A stretch of DNA of 64,000 nucleotides, taken from the NCBI GenBank assembly GCA_036558745.1, contig DATBEZ010000091.1, positions 1 to 64,000 on the forward strand, written 5' to 3'. Shown here one piece after another: positions 51,836-60,757 of this stretch. The notes beneath the pieces were generated by a model, which did no database searches, was not told where the DNA came from, and saw nothing but the letters and a program-made list of their open reading frames with translations. The position numbers and the translations under genes were made by a program. Position 1 is the first letter of the stretch. The number at the start of each line of letters is the position of its first letter. The DNA comes from JAMXLJ01 sp036558745 (GTDB lineage: Bacteria > Actinomycetota > Acidimicrobiia > IMCC26256 > JAMXLJ01).

Positions 51836-53142
51836 CAGTTCGGATCTCCGGGCAGCAGTGGGAAGTCGTGTCCGGTCAACCAGTGCCGTCCGACGGCCTT
51901 GACCCCCGCCCACTTCGCTTCGAGGTCGCCGGCCGTCTGCGTCGGCGTGAGCTGCCCGAGCTCGGTCGGCGTCGGGCCGACCTTCGCGGCGAGCGGCGCG
52001 AGCGCGTCGAGGTCGAACCCGAAGACCTCGGCTGCGGCGAGGCCGAGCATGCGGCGGGTCTCGTCGATCGGGATGTCGTAGAACGTCTTCGTCAACCACT
52101 CGCTCGTGTTCGGCCACGTGCCTTCCGGGTGGGGGAAGTCGGTGCCCCACAGCATGTTGTCGATGCCGATCTCGTAACGCATGCCGAGCTCGCGACGCTT
52201 CGCGTTGGCGAGCCCGGTGAAGCAGTTCCGGTCGACGACCTCGCTCGGCAACAGGTCGCCGAGCACCTCGGCGAACTTCCCCTTCCCGAGCTTGGACGCG
52301 CCACGCGCGCCAAGACACAGACGGTCCCACGACCACAGGAGCCCGGGCAGCCACCAGCAGCCGCCCTCCGTGACGCCGAAGCGCAGTCGGGGGAACCGCG
52401 TGAACACACCGGACCACAGCAGGAACCACATCGGTCGCGCCGGCCACCACGTCACCTCCGTGACGTAGATGCCGAGGTGATCGCCGTACTCGTCGCGTGA
52501 TGCCGAGCCCGAGTGCGTGACGACGGGCATCTGCAGCTCCTCACAGAGCGCCCACACCGGGTCGTAGCGACGGTCGTGGTACGGGGTCTGCGACATCCAC
52601 ATCGCGGGGATCATGACCGCGCCGAGTCCTGCGTCCTTCGCGTGGCGGACCTCCGCCAACACGTCGTCGATCGCCGCGGTGATCGGCACGAGCGCGACGC
52701 CGCAACGGCGTTCCGGGCTCGTCGAACAGAGGTCGGCCAGCCATCGGTTGTGGGCCTTCGCGCCGGCCATGCCGAGCTCGGGATCGAGATCGCCGGAGAG
52801 GCCGAGGCCGGCGCCGAAGGGCACGCACGTCCGGCTCTCGACCGCGTCGGCGTCGGGGTACACGACCTCGGCCGCGACGCCGTCGTTGTCGAGCGCCTGG
52901 TCGCGTCGCACGGCGTCCCAACCTCCGGCGAGGTCCTCGTCGTGCTCCTCGAACCACGCGCGCGCGAACTGGTCGTCGCGCACACCGAGGCGCGTCGCTG
53001 CTTCGACGACCTCGGCCCGCTCGCCGAGGAACTCGTCGAACGCGGGATGGAACTTCCGTTCGAGATAGTCGCGGTACCGCTCCGTCGGCAGTCCGGCGTG
53101 GCTGTCGGCCGCGATGATCAGGTACGGATCGTTGTCAGCCAT
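51835..53142 (-). CDS. ACMSD-type amidohydrolase 2
   Basis: A 435-residue paralogue of the downstream gene: IIAADSHAGLPTERYRDYLE, NRWLADLCSTSPERRCGVAL, MPVVTHSGSASRDEYGDHLG, TEGGCWWLPGLLWSWDRLC and MLWGTDFPHPEGTWPNTSEW. The pair may form a heteromer or catalyse successive steps. It is divergent from a TetR gene; a TGTAA/TTACA operator at 53180-53194 lies 38 bases before its start. Confidence 0.88.
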   Translation of the reverse strand: MADNDPYLIIAADSHAGLPTERYRDYLERKFHPAFDEFLGERAEVVEAATRLGVRDDQFARAWFEEHDEDLAGGWDAVRRDQALDNDGVAAEVVYPDADAVESRTCVPFGAGLGLSGDLDPELGMAGAKAHNRWLADLCSTSPERRCGVALVPITAAIDDVLAEVRHAKDAGLGAVMIPAMWMSQTPYHDRRYDPVWALCEELQMPVVTHSGSASRDEYGDHLGIYVTEVTWWPARPMWFLLWSGVFTRFPRLRFGVTEGGCWWLPGLLWSWDRLCLGARGASKLGKGKFAEVLGDLLPSEVVDRNCFTGLANAKRRELGMRYEIGIDNMLWGTDFPHPEGTWPNTSEWLTKTFYDIPIDETRRMLGLAAAEVFGFDLDALAPLAAKVGPTPTELGQLTPTQTAGDLEAKWAGVKAVGRHWLTGHDFPLLPGDPN

Positions 53143-53179
53143 TGGCACCCCTGGTCGGTTGCGCGGGCGGTCCGCCGAC

Positions 53180-53194
53180 TGTAATGCCGTTACA
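53180..53194. promoter_or_regulatory. TetR operator copy 1 (TGTAA-N5-TTACA)
   Basis: A perfect 5-bp inverted repeat with a 5-bp spacer lies between the divergent amidohydrolase and TetR genes. A near copy with the same spacing occurs before the SDR gene at 53834-53848, and both are preceded by AC. Two matching sites next to a TetR gene argue for a small local regulon. Confidence 0.68.
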
Positions 53195-53226
53195 ATCTGG
53201 GCGCAAGCGAATGGTACGTTTGACGG

Positions 53227-53838
53227 ATGGCCGGCCGGCTCACGCGCGAGCGCGTCATCGACACTGCCGTCACGATCGTCGAATCCGAGGGGTTGGACGG
53301 GCTGTCGATGCGGGCGCTCTGCCAGAAGCTCGGCGTGTCGGTCACGTCGATCTACTGGCACGTCGGCAACAAGGACGCTCTGCTCGATGCGCTCGTCGAG
53401 CGCACGCAGGCTGCCGTCGTGGCCGTGGAACCGCGCGGCACGACGCCGCGCCAACGCCTTCGGTCGATCGCGCTCTCCATGCTCACGGCGATCGAAGAAC
53501 ACCGCGAACTCATTGGAATTGCGCATCGTCGCGGCGCAGTGGCCTACGTGTTCGCGCCGGCCCGCCGAGCGGTGGCGATCGAGTTCCACGCGGCGGGATT
53601 GCGCGGCGCTCCGCTCGCCGACGCGACCAATGCGCTCCTGCAGTTCGTCGTCGGCTTCTCGCTCACCGAGTCGATCGTGGCGCGAACACCGAGCGGCGAA
53701 CGACACCCACTCGAGCTCTGGGAGGGTGAGGCGCCGATCGATGAGGTCGCGGCGCGGCGGCTCGCGCTCGAGCCGGACCTTCGGCGAGCGTTCGAGGTCA
53801 GCCTCGACGCGTTCATCGTCGGGCTGCTCGCACTGTAA
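53227..53838 (+). CDS. TetR-family regulator of the catabolic region
   Basis: A 203-residue TetR protein: RERVIDTAVTIVESEGLDGL, SMRALCQKLGVSVTSIYWHV, GNKDALLDALVERTQAAV, then an effector domain of TetR_C type (GERHPLELWEGEAPIDEVAA). It is divergent from the amidohydrolase pair and followed by an SDR and EthD gene. Operator copies flank it, so it likely represses both directions until an intermediate binds. Confidence 0.92.
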   Translation: MAGRLTRERVIDTAVTIVESEGLDGLSMRALCQKLGVSVTSIYWHVGNKDALLDALVERTQAAVVAVEPRGTTPRQRLRSIALSMLTAIEEHRELIGIAHRRGAVAYVFAPARRAVAIEFHAAGLRGAPLADATNALLQFVVGFSLTESIVARTPSGERHPLELWEGEAPIDEVAARRLALEPDLRRAFEVSLDAFIVGLLAL

Positions 53839-53848
53839 CGACACTACA
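53834..53848. promoter_or_regulatory. TetR operator copy 2
   Basis: TGTAA-CGACA-CTACA repeats the architecture of 53180-53194 with one mismatch in the right arm. It overlaps the TetR stop codon and lies 41 bases before the SDR start, so it would control the SDR/EthD unit. Confidence 0.6.
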
Positions 53849-53889
53849 GAAGTCGGCTACGGTGCGACCCTGACACGAAAGGGGTTGCG

Positions 53890-54807
53890 ATGCGGGACTT
53901 CGCGGGCAAGGTCGCGGTCGTCACCGGAGCCGCCGGGGGCATCGGGCGCGCGCTCGTCGAGCGTTTCCTCGCCGAGGACATGCTCGCGGTCGTCGCGGAC
54001 GTCGTCCCCGACGCCGTCGAACGGACGACGGCCGAGCTCCGAGGGCAGGGCCACGACGTGATCGGCGTCGTCACCGACGTCACCTCGCTCGAATCGGTCG
54101 AGGCGCTGCGCGACGCCGCGATCGAGGCGTACGGCGGTGTCCACATCCTGTGCAACAACGCGGGCATCGGGTCGGGATCCGAGGGCCAGATGTGGGAGCA
54201 CCACGTCAACGACTGGCGCTGGTCGCTCGACGTCAACGTGATGGGTGTCGTCAACGGCATCAACGCGTTCGTGCCGATGATGGTGGCGAGCGGTGAGGAC
54301 GGGCATGTCGTCAACACGACGTCGAGCAACGGCGGGTTCACGCCGCTCATCAACAGCGCGGTCTACGCGACGACGAAGGCCGCGGTGACGACGCTCACGG
54401 AGTGTCTGTGGGGACAACTCCAAGAGACGGGAGCGCGGGTCGGCGCGTCGCTTCTCTACCCGTCGACGCACACGCCCGGGTTGCTGAACACCGGCATCTG
54501 GCGACCGGGAGCGAACCGACCTGAGCGCTACGACCGGCCGGGGGCCCCGCCGAAAGAGGGCCGCGACTCCCTGACTCCCTACCGGGAGCGCATGGAAGCC
54601 GCCGGGTTGCCACTGGTCTTCGCTCCGTTGTCGGAGGTTGCCGACATCTGCTTCGAGGGGATCCGAGACGGTGTCTTCTGGATCGGCGCGCCGAACGAGG
54701 AGCAACACGCGAAGATCCGCGCTCGAGCGGAATCGCAGATCACGATGTCGGCGCCGAGCTACCTCCTCGCCGCCAACCTGATGGCGACCAAGCCGGCGAA
54801 GAAGTGA
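53890..54807 (+). CDS. Short-chain dehydrogenase/reductase
   Basis: A 305-residue classical SDR: VAVVTGAAGGIGRALVERFL, HILCNNAGIGSGSEG, VVNTTSSNGGFTPLINSAVY (Ser and Y), YATTKAAVTTLTE (YxxxK). The C-terminal ~60 residues (TPYRERMEAAGLPLVFAPLS) are longer than usual and form a substrate lid. It probably oxidises a hydroxylated intermediate of the same pathway as the amidohydrolases. A 28-base gap separates it from the EthD gene. Confidence 0.92.
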   Translation: MRDFAGKVAVVTGAAGGIGRALVERFLAEDMLAVVADVVPDAVERTTAELRGQGHDVIGVVTDVTSLESVEALRDAAIEAYGGVHILCNNAGIGSGSEGQMWEHHVNDWRWSLDVNVMGVVNGINAFVPMMVASGEDGHVVNTTSSNGGFTPLINSAVYATTKAAVTTLTECLWGQLQETGARVGASLLYPSTHTPGLLNTGIWRPGANRPERYDRPGAPPKEGRDSLTPYRERMEAAGLPLVFAPLSEVADICFEGIRDGVFWIGAPNEEQHAKIRARAESQITMSAPSYLLAANLMATKPAKK

Positions 54808-54835
54808 CTGACCATCCACGACCCAGGAGACGACG

Positions 54836-55123
54836 ATGATCCGCTTCAGCGTGCTCTATCCCGCCACCGAAGGCGCCTCGTTCGACCACGAGTACTACGT
54901 CAACAAGCACGTCCCGCTCGCTCTGAAGACGTGGGGTCTGCAGACCGCCGAGATCGACAAGGGCGTCAACGGTCCCTACGTGGCGGCCGTCCACTTCACG
55001 TTCGAGTCCATGGAGGCCATGGGTGCCGCGCTCGGCGCGCCGGGGACCGCCGATGTCATGGGCGACGTCGCGAACTACACGACGATCGCGCCTGTCATCC
55101 AGACCAGCGAGATCGTCTCGTGA
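54836..55123 (+). CDS. EthD-family protein
   Basis: A 95-residue EthD-like ferredoxin-fold protein: IRFSVLYPATEGASFDHEYY, VNKHVPLALKTWGLQTAEID, GPYVAAVHFTFESMEAMGAA. The K-HVPL motif is the family signature. EthD proteins assist monooxygenases or cyclases; a few act alone. The AGGAGACGACG ribosome binding site is strong. It probably shares the SDR transcript. Confidence 0.88.
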   Translation: MIRFSVLYPATEGASFDHEYYVNKHVPLALKTWGLQTAEIDKGVNGPYVAAVHFTFESMEAMGAALGAPGTADVMGDVANYTTIAPVIQTSEIVS

Positions 55124-55186
55124 TCATGTGTGAGAGGTCGCCGTCGTTGTGCGGTCGTCTGTCGGTCGCCGCCCTTGCGTCGCGTG

Positions 55187-56122
55187 TCAGGCGAGGCGAT
55201 CCGTCGGATACCCGGGGTACGACTCCTTGAAGACCCCGGAGTGCAGGACGACGTGTGCGGCGACCGTCCCGTGGTCGGGGTCCTCGATGGTTGTCCGCGT
55301 CCAGTACGACTCGGTCCGGCGGCTCTCGCCGAGTCCGACGATCTCGTGCCGGAGGCGGTATTCGTGCCCGACGGACAACGGCCCGTCGACCAGGCGTACC
55401 TCGAGGTCGAGGAACAGCCCGAGCGCGGGTGTCCGCACCGGCCAGGCCGGTGGGGACTTGTACGCGAGCACGCTGATCATCTCCATCGGCAGGATGGCGC
55501 GCCCCCACGGTGACGACGCGCCGCCTTCCTCGGTGTACCAGGGGTGCGGCTCGGTGATCCGTGCGAGCTTGTCGGCGAGCGAGAACGGGTACAGCGGCCC
55601 GTTGCTCGACGTGTGATCGACGGACGCGACTGCGTCTCGACGCATGCCGATCTCGAGCCGGTCGATGATGAACAGCTCACCGGGCGGCCTCTGTGCGCGC
55701 TGACGGGCGTCGAGCTCGGTGGCGCCGTCGTCGTCACCGACCGACGCCGTGCCGCGCAGCACCACGGCACCGTCGGGCTTCGCCACCTCGATGCGGCCCG
55801 ACGTCGCGCGCTCGAGCGTCATCGACGCGCGCACCTCTTCGCCCTCGACGACCATCGTCTGGAAGTGGCTGCTGATGCAGCCGTGCTCGAACCAGTCGCG
55901 GTCCCAGACGAGCGCAGCGAGAGGGTCGAATTGGCTGAAGTGCGTCGGTCCTTCGATCGGCGCACCTGCGAGTCCGAGCCCGCCGGCGGCGCTCGCGTCG
56001 TGGACGCTCAGGTGGTCGTCGTAGCGCTGATCGGCGAGCATCTGCGCCGGCGTCCGGAACGGCCCGGTCAGCGTCACCTCGGTCGCGAACCGCGCGTCGG
56101 CGTTTCGTGTCTCGCGTTGCAT
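55187..56122 (-). CDS. Hotdog-like (MaoC-type) protein
   Basis: A 311-residue soluble protein: VTLTGPFRTPAQMLADQRYD, GAPIEGPTHFSQFDPLAALV, WFEHGCISSHFQTMVVEGEE, then a second half with PFSLADKLARITEPHPWYTE and ALGLFLDLEVRLVDGPLSVG. The pattern suggests two hotdog folds as in MaoC-type dehydratases, but the catalytic Asp-His is not clear. It is convergent with the EthD gene, so it belongs to the catabolic region but not to that operon. Confidence 0.6.
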   Translation of the reverse strand: MQRETRNADARFATEVTLTGPFRTPAQMLADQRYDDHLSVHDASAAGGLGLAGAPIEGPTHFSQFDPLAALVWDRDWFEHGCISSHFQTMVVEGEEVRASMTLERATSGRIEVAKPDGAVVLRGTASVGDDDGATELDARQRAQRPPGELFIIDRLEIGMRRDAVASVDHTSSNGPLYPFSLADKLARITEPHPWYTEEGGASSPWGRAILPMEMISVLAYKSPPAWPVRTPALGLFLDLEVRLVDGPLSVGHEYRLRHEIVGLGESRRTESYWTRTTIEDPDHGTVAAHVVLHSGVFKESYPGYPTDRLA

Positions 56123-56365
56123 CGGCGCTCCTGGCTGGAGATCGCATCCACGTCTTCGGGCGGGTCTCCTGGAGACGTGGCGGTGCTCAGCCGCCCTCAC
56201 CCCGAGGAGACCCGGCGTCACGATGGCGACCGCGAGGGCATGACGGTGGGCAGCGGACCGCGCGCAGGAGGAACCGGGAACGCGCGTGACGCCATGTCGG
56301 CCATCGTAGGCAGTGACGCCGCGCGGTGCGCGCCGATCGACGACGCGGCGGGTATCGAGATGAGG

Positions 56366-56758
56366 TGAACCGCCCCGCCGTGGCGACGGCCGTGTGCGCG
56401 GTCTGGGAACCGCCGTTCGACAGCGCCGGGATCTCGACCGCCGGTCGCGTGCCCCCGTGCTCGCCGAGCAGGCGCCTGTCGTGATCGGCCTCGATCCCGA
56501 CCCGCCCCTGGGCGTCGGTTGCAGGCGGCGGACCGCGATGGACTTGCCCGTACCACCAGGTTCAGTGCTCCTCTTCCACACCGACGGGCTCTCGAACGCC
56601 GGTCCGAATCGCTCGACGTCGGACTCGACCGGCTCCGCGCTGCGGTGAGCATCGGCCACCCGGCGGTGTTGCATCGCGTGATGGGCGCGCTGATCGGCAC
56701 CGACGAGCCCTCCGACGATGTCGCCGTCTTGACCGTCCGGCGCATGCCCGACCGCTGA
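56366..56758 (+). pseudogene. SpoIIE-type PP2C phosphatase remnant
   Basis: Three frames together give the C-terminal half of a SpoIIE phosphatase: MATAVCAVWEPPFDSAGIST, then APVLAEQAPVVIGLDPDPPL and VPPGSVLLFHTDGL, and finally LDVGLDRLRAAVSIGHPAVL and EPSDDVAVLTVRRMP. At least two frameshifts are needed. The metal-binding DDVAVL and TDGL are present but in different frames, so the gene is dead. Confidence 0.7.
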
Positions 56759-56882
56759 TCACCGCGTCGCAGGCGATCGACCGAAGCGACCTCACACGCG
56801 GTCGCCGCGCAGGCGTGCAGTACCGCGGCGCGTCGCCGACGACCGGGGATTCGGTGCCGGAGGTCGTCTCGAGGCGGACCCG

Positions 56883-57155
56883 TCAGCGCGGCATGGTCGG
56901 GCGCACCTTTGCCACCAGCGCAGCCGCGGCGATCACTCGTGCGAGCACTTCTTCTTCGCGCGGCTCGACATCGTCGTTGCTCGGTTGCGGCTCGTGCGCC
57001 CACGCCCGCAGGAGTTCGGCGAGAGGGAGGCGATCGACGAGTCGCGCTGCCGCTTGATCGGCCCACGCAACGTCGGCGGGTTCCAGAAGCCCGCGGCTCT
57101 CCGCGAGGAAGCGCTCGGCCTCTGCGACGGCCCGCGACACGTGAAGAGACGACAC
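56883..57155 (-). CDS. Hypothetical helical protein
   Basis: A ~90-residue frame with VSRAVAEAERFLAESRGLLE, PADVAWADQAAARLVDRLPL and AELLRAWAHEPQPSNDDVEP. It looks helical and acidic, unlike noise frames here. The start is unclear: the frame is open to 57335 and GTG at 57155 has no good ribosome binding site. No family is recognised. Confidence 0.42.
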   Translation of the reverse strand: MSSLHVSRAVAEAERFLAESRGLLEPADVAWADQAAARLVDRLPLAELLRAWAHEPQPSNDDVEPREEEVLARVIAAAALVAKVRPTMPR

Positions 57156-57358
57156 GCGAGGTACATACCCGAGCTCCTCGAACGACTCGTCACGCCGCCG
57201 AGCAGACGAGGACTCGAGCAGCGCTGCGGGTCTGGGGGCCGACCGACCGGATGGTCGGCACGGGGCCGACGGCGGCGCCTCTGGACGCCGCCAAGAATTC
57301 GTCTTATGCTGCAGCAATCGAAACTGTGACGGCAAGGTCGGCGAGGCGGTCCTATCGG

Positions 57359-57925
57359 ATGGTCGCTCGGGCCGAGTCGGCTGCCGCCACGAAGGAGCGG
57401 CTGCTCGCGTCGGCGTGGCGTCATTTCTCGACGCAGTCGTACGAACAGGTCCGGCTGGCCGACGTCGCGGCGGACGCAGGCGTGACGATCCAGACGTTGC
57501 ACGCCCGGGTCGGGACGAAGGACGAACTGTTCGTCGCCGCCTGGGCTTGGGCGATGGCGCCCGAGGGGGCGCGACGTCGCCAGGCCCCAGCGGGCGATAT
57601 CAGCGCGGCGGTCCGTGTCCTGTACGACTCCTACGAGCAGCAGGGTGACGCGGTGTTCCGGATGCTCGCGGCTGAGGACCGGATACCTGCCGTGCACGAG
57701 ATGGCGGAGTCGGGCCGCGCCTGGCATCGCAAGTGGGTGCGCCACACGTTCGCCCCGTTGCTCGACGGAATGTCGGGCACCGCCCGGGAGCGCCGACTCG
57801 TCGAACTCGTGGTCGTGACCGACGCGCTCGTGTGGAAGCTCTTACGACGCGAGATGGGTCTGGAGCGCGCGAAGGCCGAACGGATCGTGGTCGAGATGAT
57901 CACCGCGTTGAAAGGAGCGCTGTAG
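57359..57925 (+). CDS. TetR-family regulator coupled to glycosyltransferase
   Basis: A 188-residue TetR protein: ATKERLLASAWRHFSTQSYE, QVRLADVAADAGVTIQTLHA, RVGTKDELFVAAWAWAMAPE, then a C-terminal effector domain (AESGRAWHRKWVRHTFAPLL). A GTG at 57326 behind a -10-like TATGCT (57305-57310) is an alternative start. The stop overlaps the glycosyltransferase start by one base (TAGTG), so it likely regulates its own two-gene unit. Confidence 0.87.
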   Translation: MVARAESAAATKERLLASAWRHFSTQSYEQVRLADVAADAGVTIQTLHARVGTKDELFVAAWAWAMAPEGARRRQAPAGDISAAVRVLYDSYEQQGDAVFRMLAAEDRIPAVHEMAESGRAWHRKWVRHTFAPLLDGMSGTARERRLVELVVVTDALVWKLLRREMGLERAKAERIVVEMITALKGAL

Positions 57926-59238
57926 TGGCGCGACTCCTCGCGTACCAGTCCCCGGCGCCGGGGAACATGTTCCCAGCCATCGATATGCTGCTCGAACTGC
58001 AACGTCGAGGCCACGACGTGCACCTGCGGACGCGAGAATTCAACGTCGAGCAGTTGGCAGCGCTCGGCCTGAACGTCTCGGCGGTAGACGCACGCATCGA
58101 GCAGATCGAGATCGACGACTGGCGCGGGCGCTCGCAGGTCGACTCGCTCGTGCGCCTCCTCCGCGCCTGCGCGGCCCGCGCACGGCTCGAGATCCCCGAT
58201 CTCGGCCGGGCGATCTCCGACGTTGATCCGGACGCGCTGCTCGTCGACATCAACTGCGAAGGCGCGATCTGCGTCGCCGAAGCCTCTGGGCTGCCCTGGG
58301 CCCTCTACTGTCCGTACCCGCCACCGTTCCGATCCGACGACGCCCCTCCACACGGGGTGGGGTTCCGTCCGGCCCGCGGGCCGCTGGGCAGAGCGCGCGA
58401 CCGCATATGGAGAAGCGTCGGTGATCGACTGCTGCGGCCGGAGGTGGCGCGTCTCAACGAGATGCGAACGGCGCTCTCGCTGCCACCGCTTCGCAAGTTC
58501 GACGATCAATTCCTCCGGGCAGACCGATTCATCGCCTTCACCGCCGAACCGTACGAGTACCACCGCGGGGACTGGCCCTCAGAAGTGCGACTCGTCGGGC
58601 CAGGCCTCTGGGAACCACCGGCGGAGGCGCTCCCGTGGTTGGACAAGGAGACGCGTGCGATGGTGCTCGTGACCACGTCAACGGCCTTTCAGCGCGACGG
58701 AGAGCTCATCGCCGCTGCGTTCAGCGCACTCGAGGGCGAGGACGTCGCGATCGTGGCGACCACTGGAGCCCAGGATCCGACGCAGTTCGACGTACCGGCG
58801 AACGGACGCGTCGAGCGGTTCGTGCCGCACGGCCCGATCCTGGCCCGGGCACGTTGCGTCGTGTGCCACGGTGGACAGGGGATCACCCAGCGGGCGCTCG
58901 CCGCCGGCGTGCCGGTGTGCGCCGTTCCGTTCTCGCGTGACCAGTTCGACGTCGCCCGCAGGGTGGAGATGAACGGAGCCGGCGTGCGTCTCCACCACAA
59001 GCGGCTCACGCCGGATCGACTTCGCGCCGCTGTCGACGGCGCGACGATGATGCGCGCCGGAGCCCGACGAATCGCGCACGCGTTCGCCGGCGCTGGTGGC
59101 GTGGCCGCGGCGGCCGCCGCCGTCGAAGACCTGCTCAACGTCCCACCGCACGTTGACGAGGCTCTGACTGGCGGGCGGCGGTCGCTCGATGTACCACGAC
59201 GTCGGGCCGGTGAAGTGCGCCCCCTGGGGTCGTCGTAG
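57925..59238 (+). CDS. GT1-family glycosyltransferase
   Basis: A 437-residue GT-B enzyme of the UGT/MGT type: LLAYQSPAPGNMFPAIDMLL, ELQRRGHDVHLRTREFNVEQ at the N-terminus and the donor-binding signature RFVPHGPILARARCVVCHGG, QGITQRALAAGVPVCAVPFS, RDQFDVARRVE. Such enzymes glycosylate small hydrophobic molecules such as macrolides, sterols or xenobiotics. AAGGAGCGC precedes the GTG. The TetR gene upstream suggests induction by its acceptor. Confidence 0.9.
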   Translation: MARLLAYQSPAPGNMFPAIDMLLELQRRGHDVHLRTREFNVEQLAALGLNVSAVDARIEQIEIDDWRGRSQVDSLVRLLRACAARARLEIPDLGRAISDVDPDALLVDINCEGAICVAEASGLPWALYCPYPPPFRSDDAPPHGVGFRPARGPLGRARDRIWRSVGDRLLRPEVARLNEMRTALSLPPLRKFDDQFLRADRFIAFTAEPYEYHRGDWPSEVRLVGPGLWEPPAEALPWLDKETRAMVLVTTSTAFQRDGELIAAAFSALEGEDVAIVATTGAQDPTQFDVPANGRVERFVPHGPILARARCVVCHGGQGITQRALAAGVPVCAVPFSRDQFDVARRVEMNGAGVRLHHKRLTPDRLRAAVDGATMMRAGARRIAHAFAGAGGVAAAAAAVEDLLNVPPHVDEALTGGRRSLDVPRRRAGEVRPLGSS

Positions 59239-59301
59239 GTCGCGTTCAGGTCGGCGGCGTCGGGGCCAGTTCCGCCGCGAGGCGGAGTGACGGAGACGTC
59301 C

Positions 59302-60717
59302 ATGAGTCGTGTCCATCAGGTAGCGGTTGTCGGGGCAACGGGCTTCGTGGGTCGCGCGCTCGTGGGGCGACTCGCCGATCGCGGGCACGCCGTCGTCGCG
59401 ATCTCGCGGCACCCTGACGCGCGCCCGTCGCGATCGGGAGTCGAGGTGCTCGCACTCGACGTCAACGACCAGGACCGGGTGGCCGACGCGCTCCGCGGCG
59501 CGTCCGTGGCGTTCTACCTCGTCCACTCGATGCAGCAGCGTGGGTTTCGCGAGCGCGACCGGGCGCTCGCGACGGTGTTCGGACGTGCGGCGGCGGCGGC
59601 CGGGGTCGAGCGCATCGTGTACCTCGGCGGGCTCGGTGACGCTCCCGAGTCGGAGCACCTTGCGAGCCGGCAGGAGGTCGGACCTCTGCTCGCGGCGGCC
59701 GGCGTGCACGTTGTCGAGCTCCGGGCCGCGATCGTCATCGGCGCAGGAAGCATCTCGTTCGAGATGCTTCGCTACCTCACCGAACGCCTCCCGTTCATGG
59801 TGTGCCCCCGTTGGGTACGCACGCGGATCGAGCCCATCGGTGAACGTGATCTGCTCGACTATCTCGAGCACGCCATGACGGTCGAGCCGGGCGTGTACGA
59901 GCTCGGCGGCGGCGACGTCACGACGTATCGAGACATGATTCAGACCTACGCGCGGGTGCGGGGGCTCCGGCGGCGCTCGATCGTCGACGTGCCCGCGCTG
60001 ACGCCCCGCTTGTCGTCATACTGGGTCGACGCGGTGACGCCGGTGGATCGTTCCGTGAGCCATGCGCTCGTCGAGAGTCTCGTCGCCGAGGTCGTGGTGC
60101 GTGATCCTGACCGCACACGAGCGGCCTTCCCCGGTGTCGCCCCCGTCGGAGTCGAGGACGCGATACGCGAGGCGCTCGACCGGCAGGCCGAACTGGTGCC
60201 GGACGACCTCTTCGAACGCGAGCCCGGAGTTCGGGACGGTGTCTCGTGCGCGCGCGTCGCGCTCGCCGTCGATCCTGTGTTGGAGCCGGCGATCAGCGCG
60301 GATCTCGCGCTCGTGGGCGGGGACTACCGCTGGTACGGCGCGGTTCGCGGGTGGCGCCTCCGGGTCGCGGCGGGCCGGCTCCTCGGCGAGCACCTCGCAC
60401 TCGAGCGAGCCGCAGGGCCGCTCGCGCTCGGCACCGCAGTCGACTGGTGGGTCGTGGCGCGATCCGAGCCCGGTGAGCTCGTCCTACGCGACCGTAGCTG
60501 GGTACCGGGGGAGGCCTGGCTCGGCTACCGGGTCGGAGCGGGCCACCTGCTGACGGTCGGCGCCATGCGAACGCGCGGCGTCGTCGGCTTGCTCTATTGG
60601 ATGGCCCTCGGGCCGGTCCATCGGCGCGTCTTCGCCGCGATGGCGCGCCAGCGGGTCGAACGAGCCAGCGGTCAGGCCTCTTACCGGCGCCGCCGCATGC
60701 GAGCGGACGCACGATGA
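59302..60717 (+). CDS. NAD(P)-binding DUF2867 protein
   Basis: A 471-residue protein. Residues 1-290 form an atypical SDR/NmrA-like Rossmann domain (VAVVGATGFVGRALVGRLAD, VAFYLVHSMQQRGFRERDRA, VERIVYLGGLGD). Residues ~310-465 are DUF2867 (WYGAVRGWRLRVAAGRLLGE, AVDWWVVARSEPGELVLRDR, LLYWMALGPVHRRVFAAMAR). Similar fusions resemble divinyl-reductase-like oxidoreductases of unknown substrate. ATG at 59302 was preferred; GGAG lies upstream. Confidence 0.87.
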   Translation: MSRVHQVAVVGATGFVGRALVGRLADRGHAVVAISRHPDARPSRSGVEVLALDVNDQDRVADALRGASVAFYLVHSMQQRGFRERDRALATVFGRAAAAAGVERIVYLGGLGDAPESEHLASRQEVGPLLAAAGVHVVELRAAIVIGAGSISFEMLRYLTERLPFMVCPRWVRTRIEPIGERDLLDYLEHAMTVEPGVYELGGGDVTTYRDMIQTYARVRGLRRRSIVDVPALTPRLSSYWVDAVTPVDRSVSHALVESLVAEVVVRDPDRTRAAFPGVAPVGVEDAIREALDRQAELVPDDLFEREPGVRDGVSCARVALAVDPVLEPAISADLALVGGDYRWYGAVRGWRLRVAAGRLLGEHLALERAAGPLALGTAVDWWVVARSEPGELVLRDRSWVPGEAWLGYRVGAGHLLTVGAMRTRGVVGLLYWMALGPVHRRVFAAMARQRVERASGQASYRRRRMRADAR

Positions 60718-60757
60718 TGTGACGAACTGCCGAATCGCGAGCTCAGACTGCGTCCGC

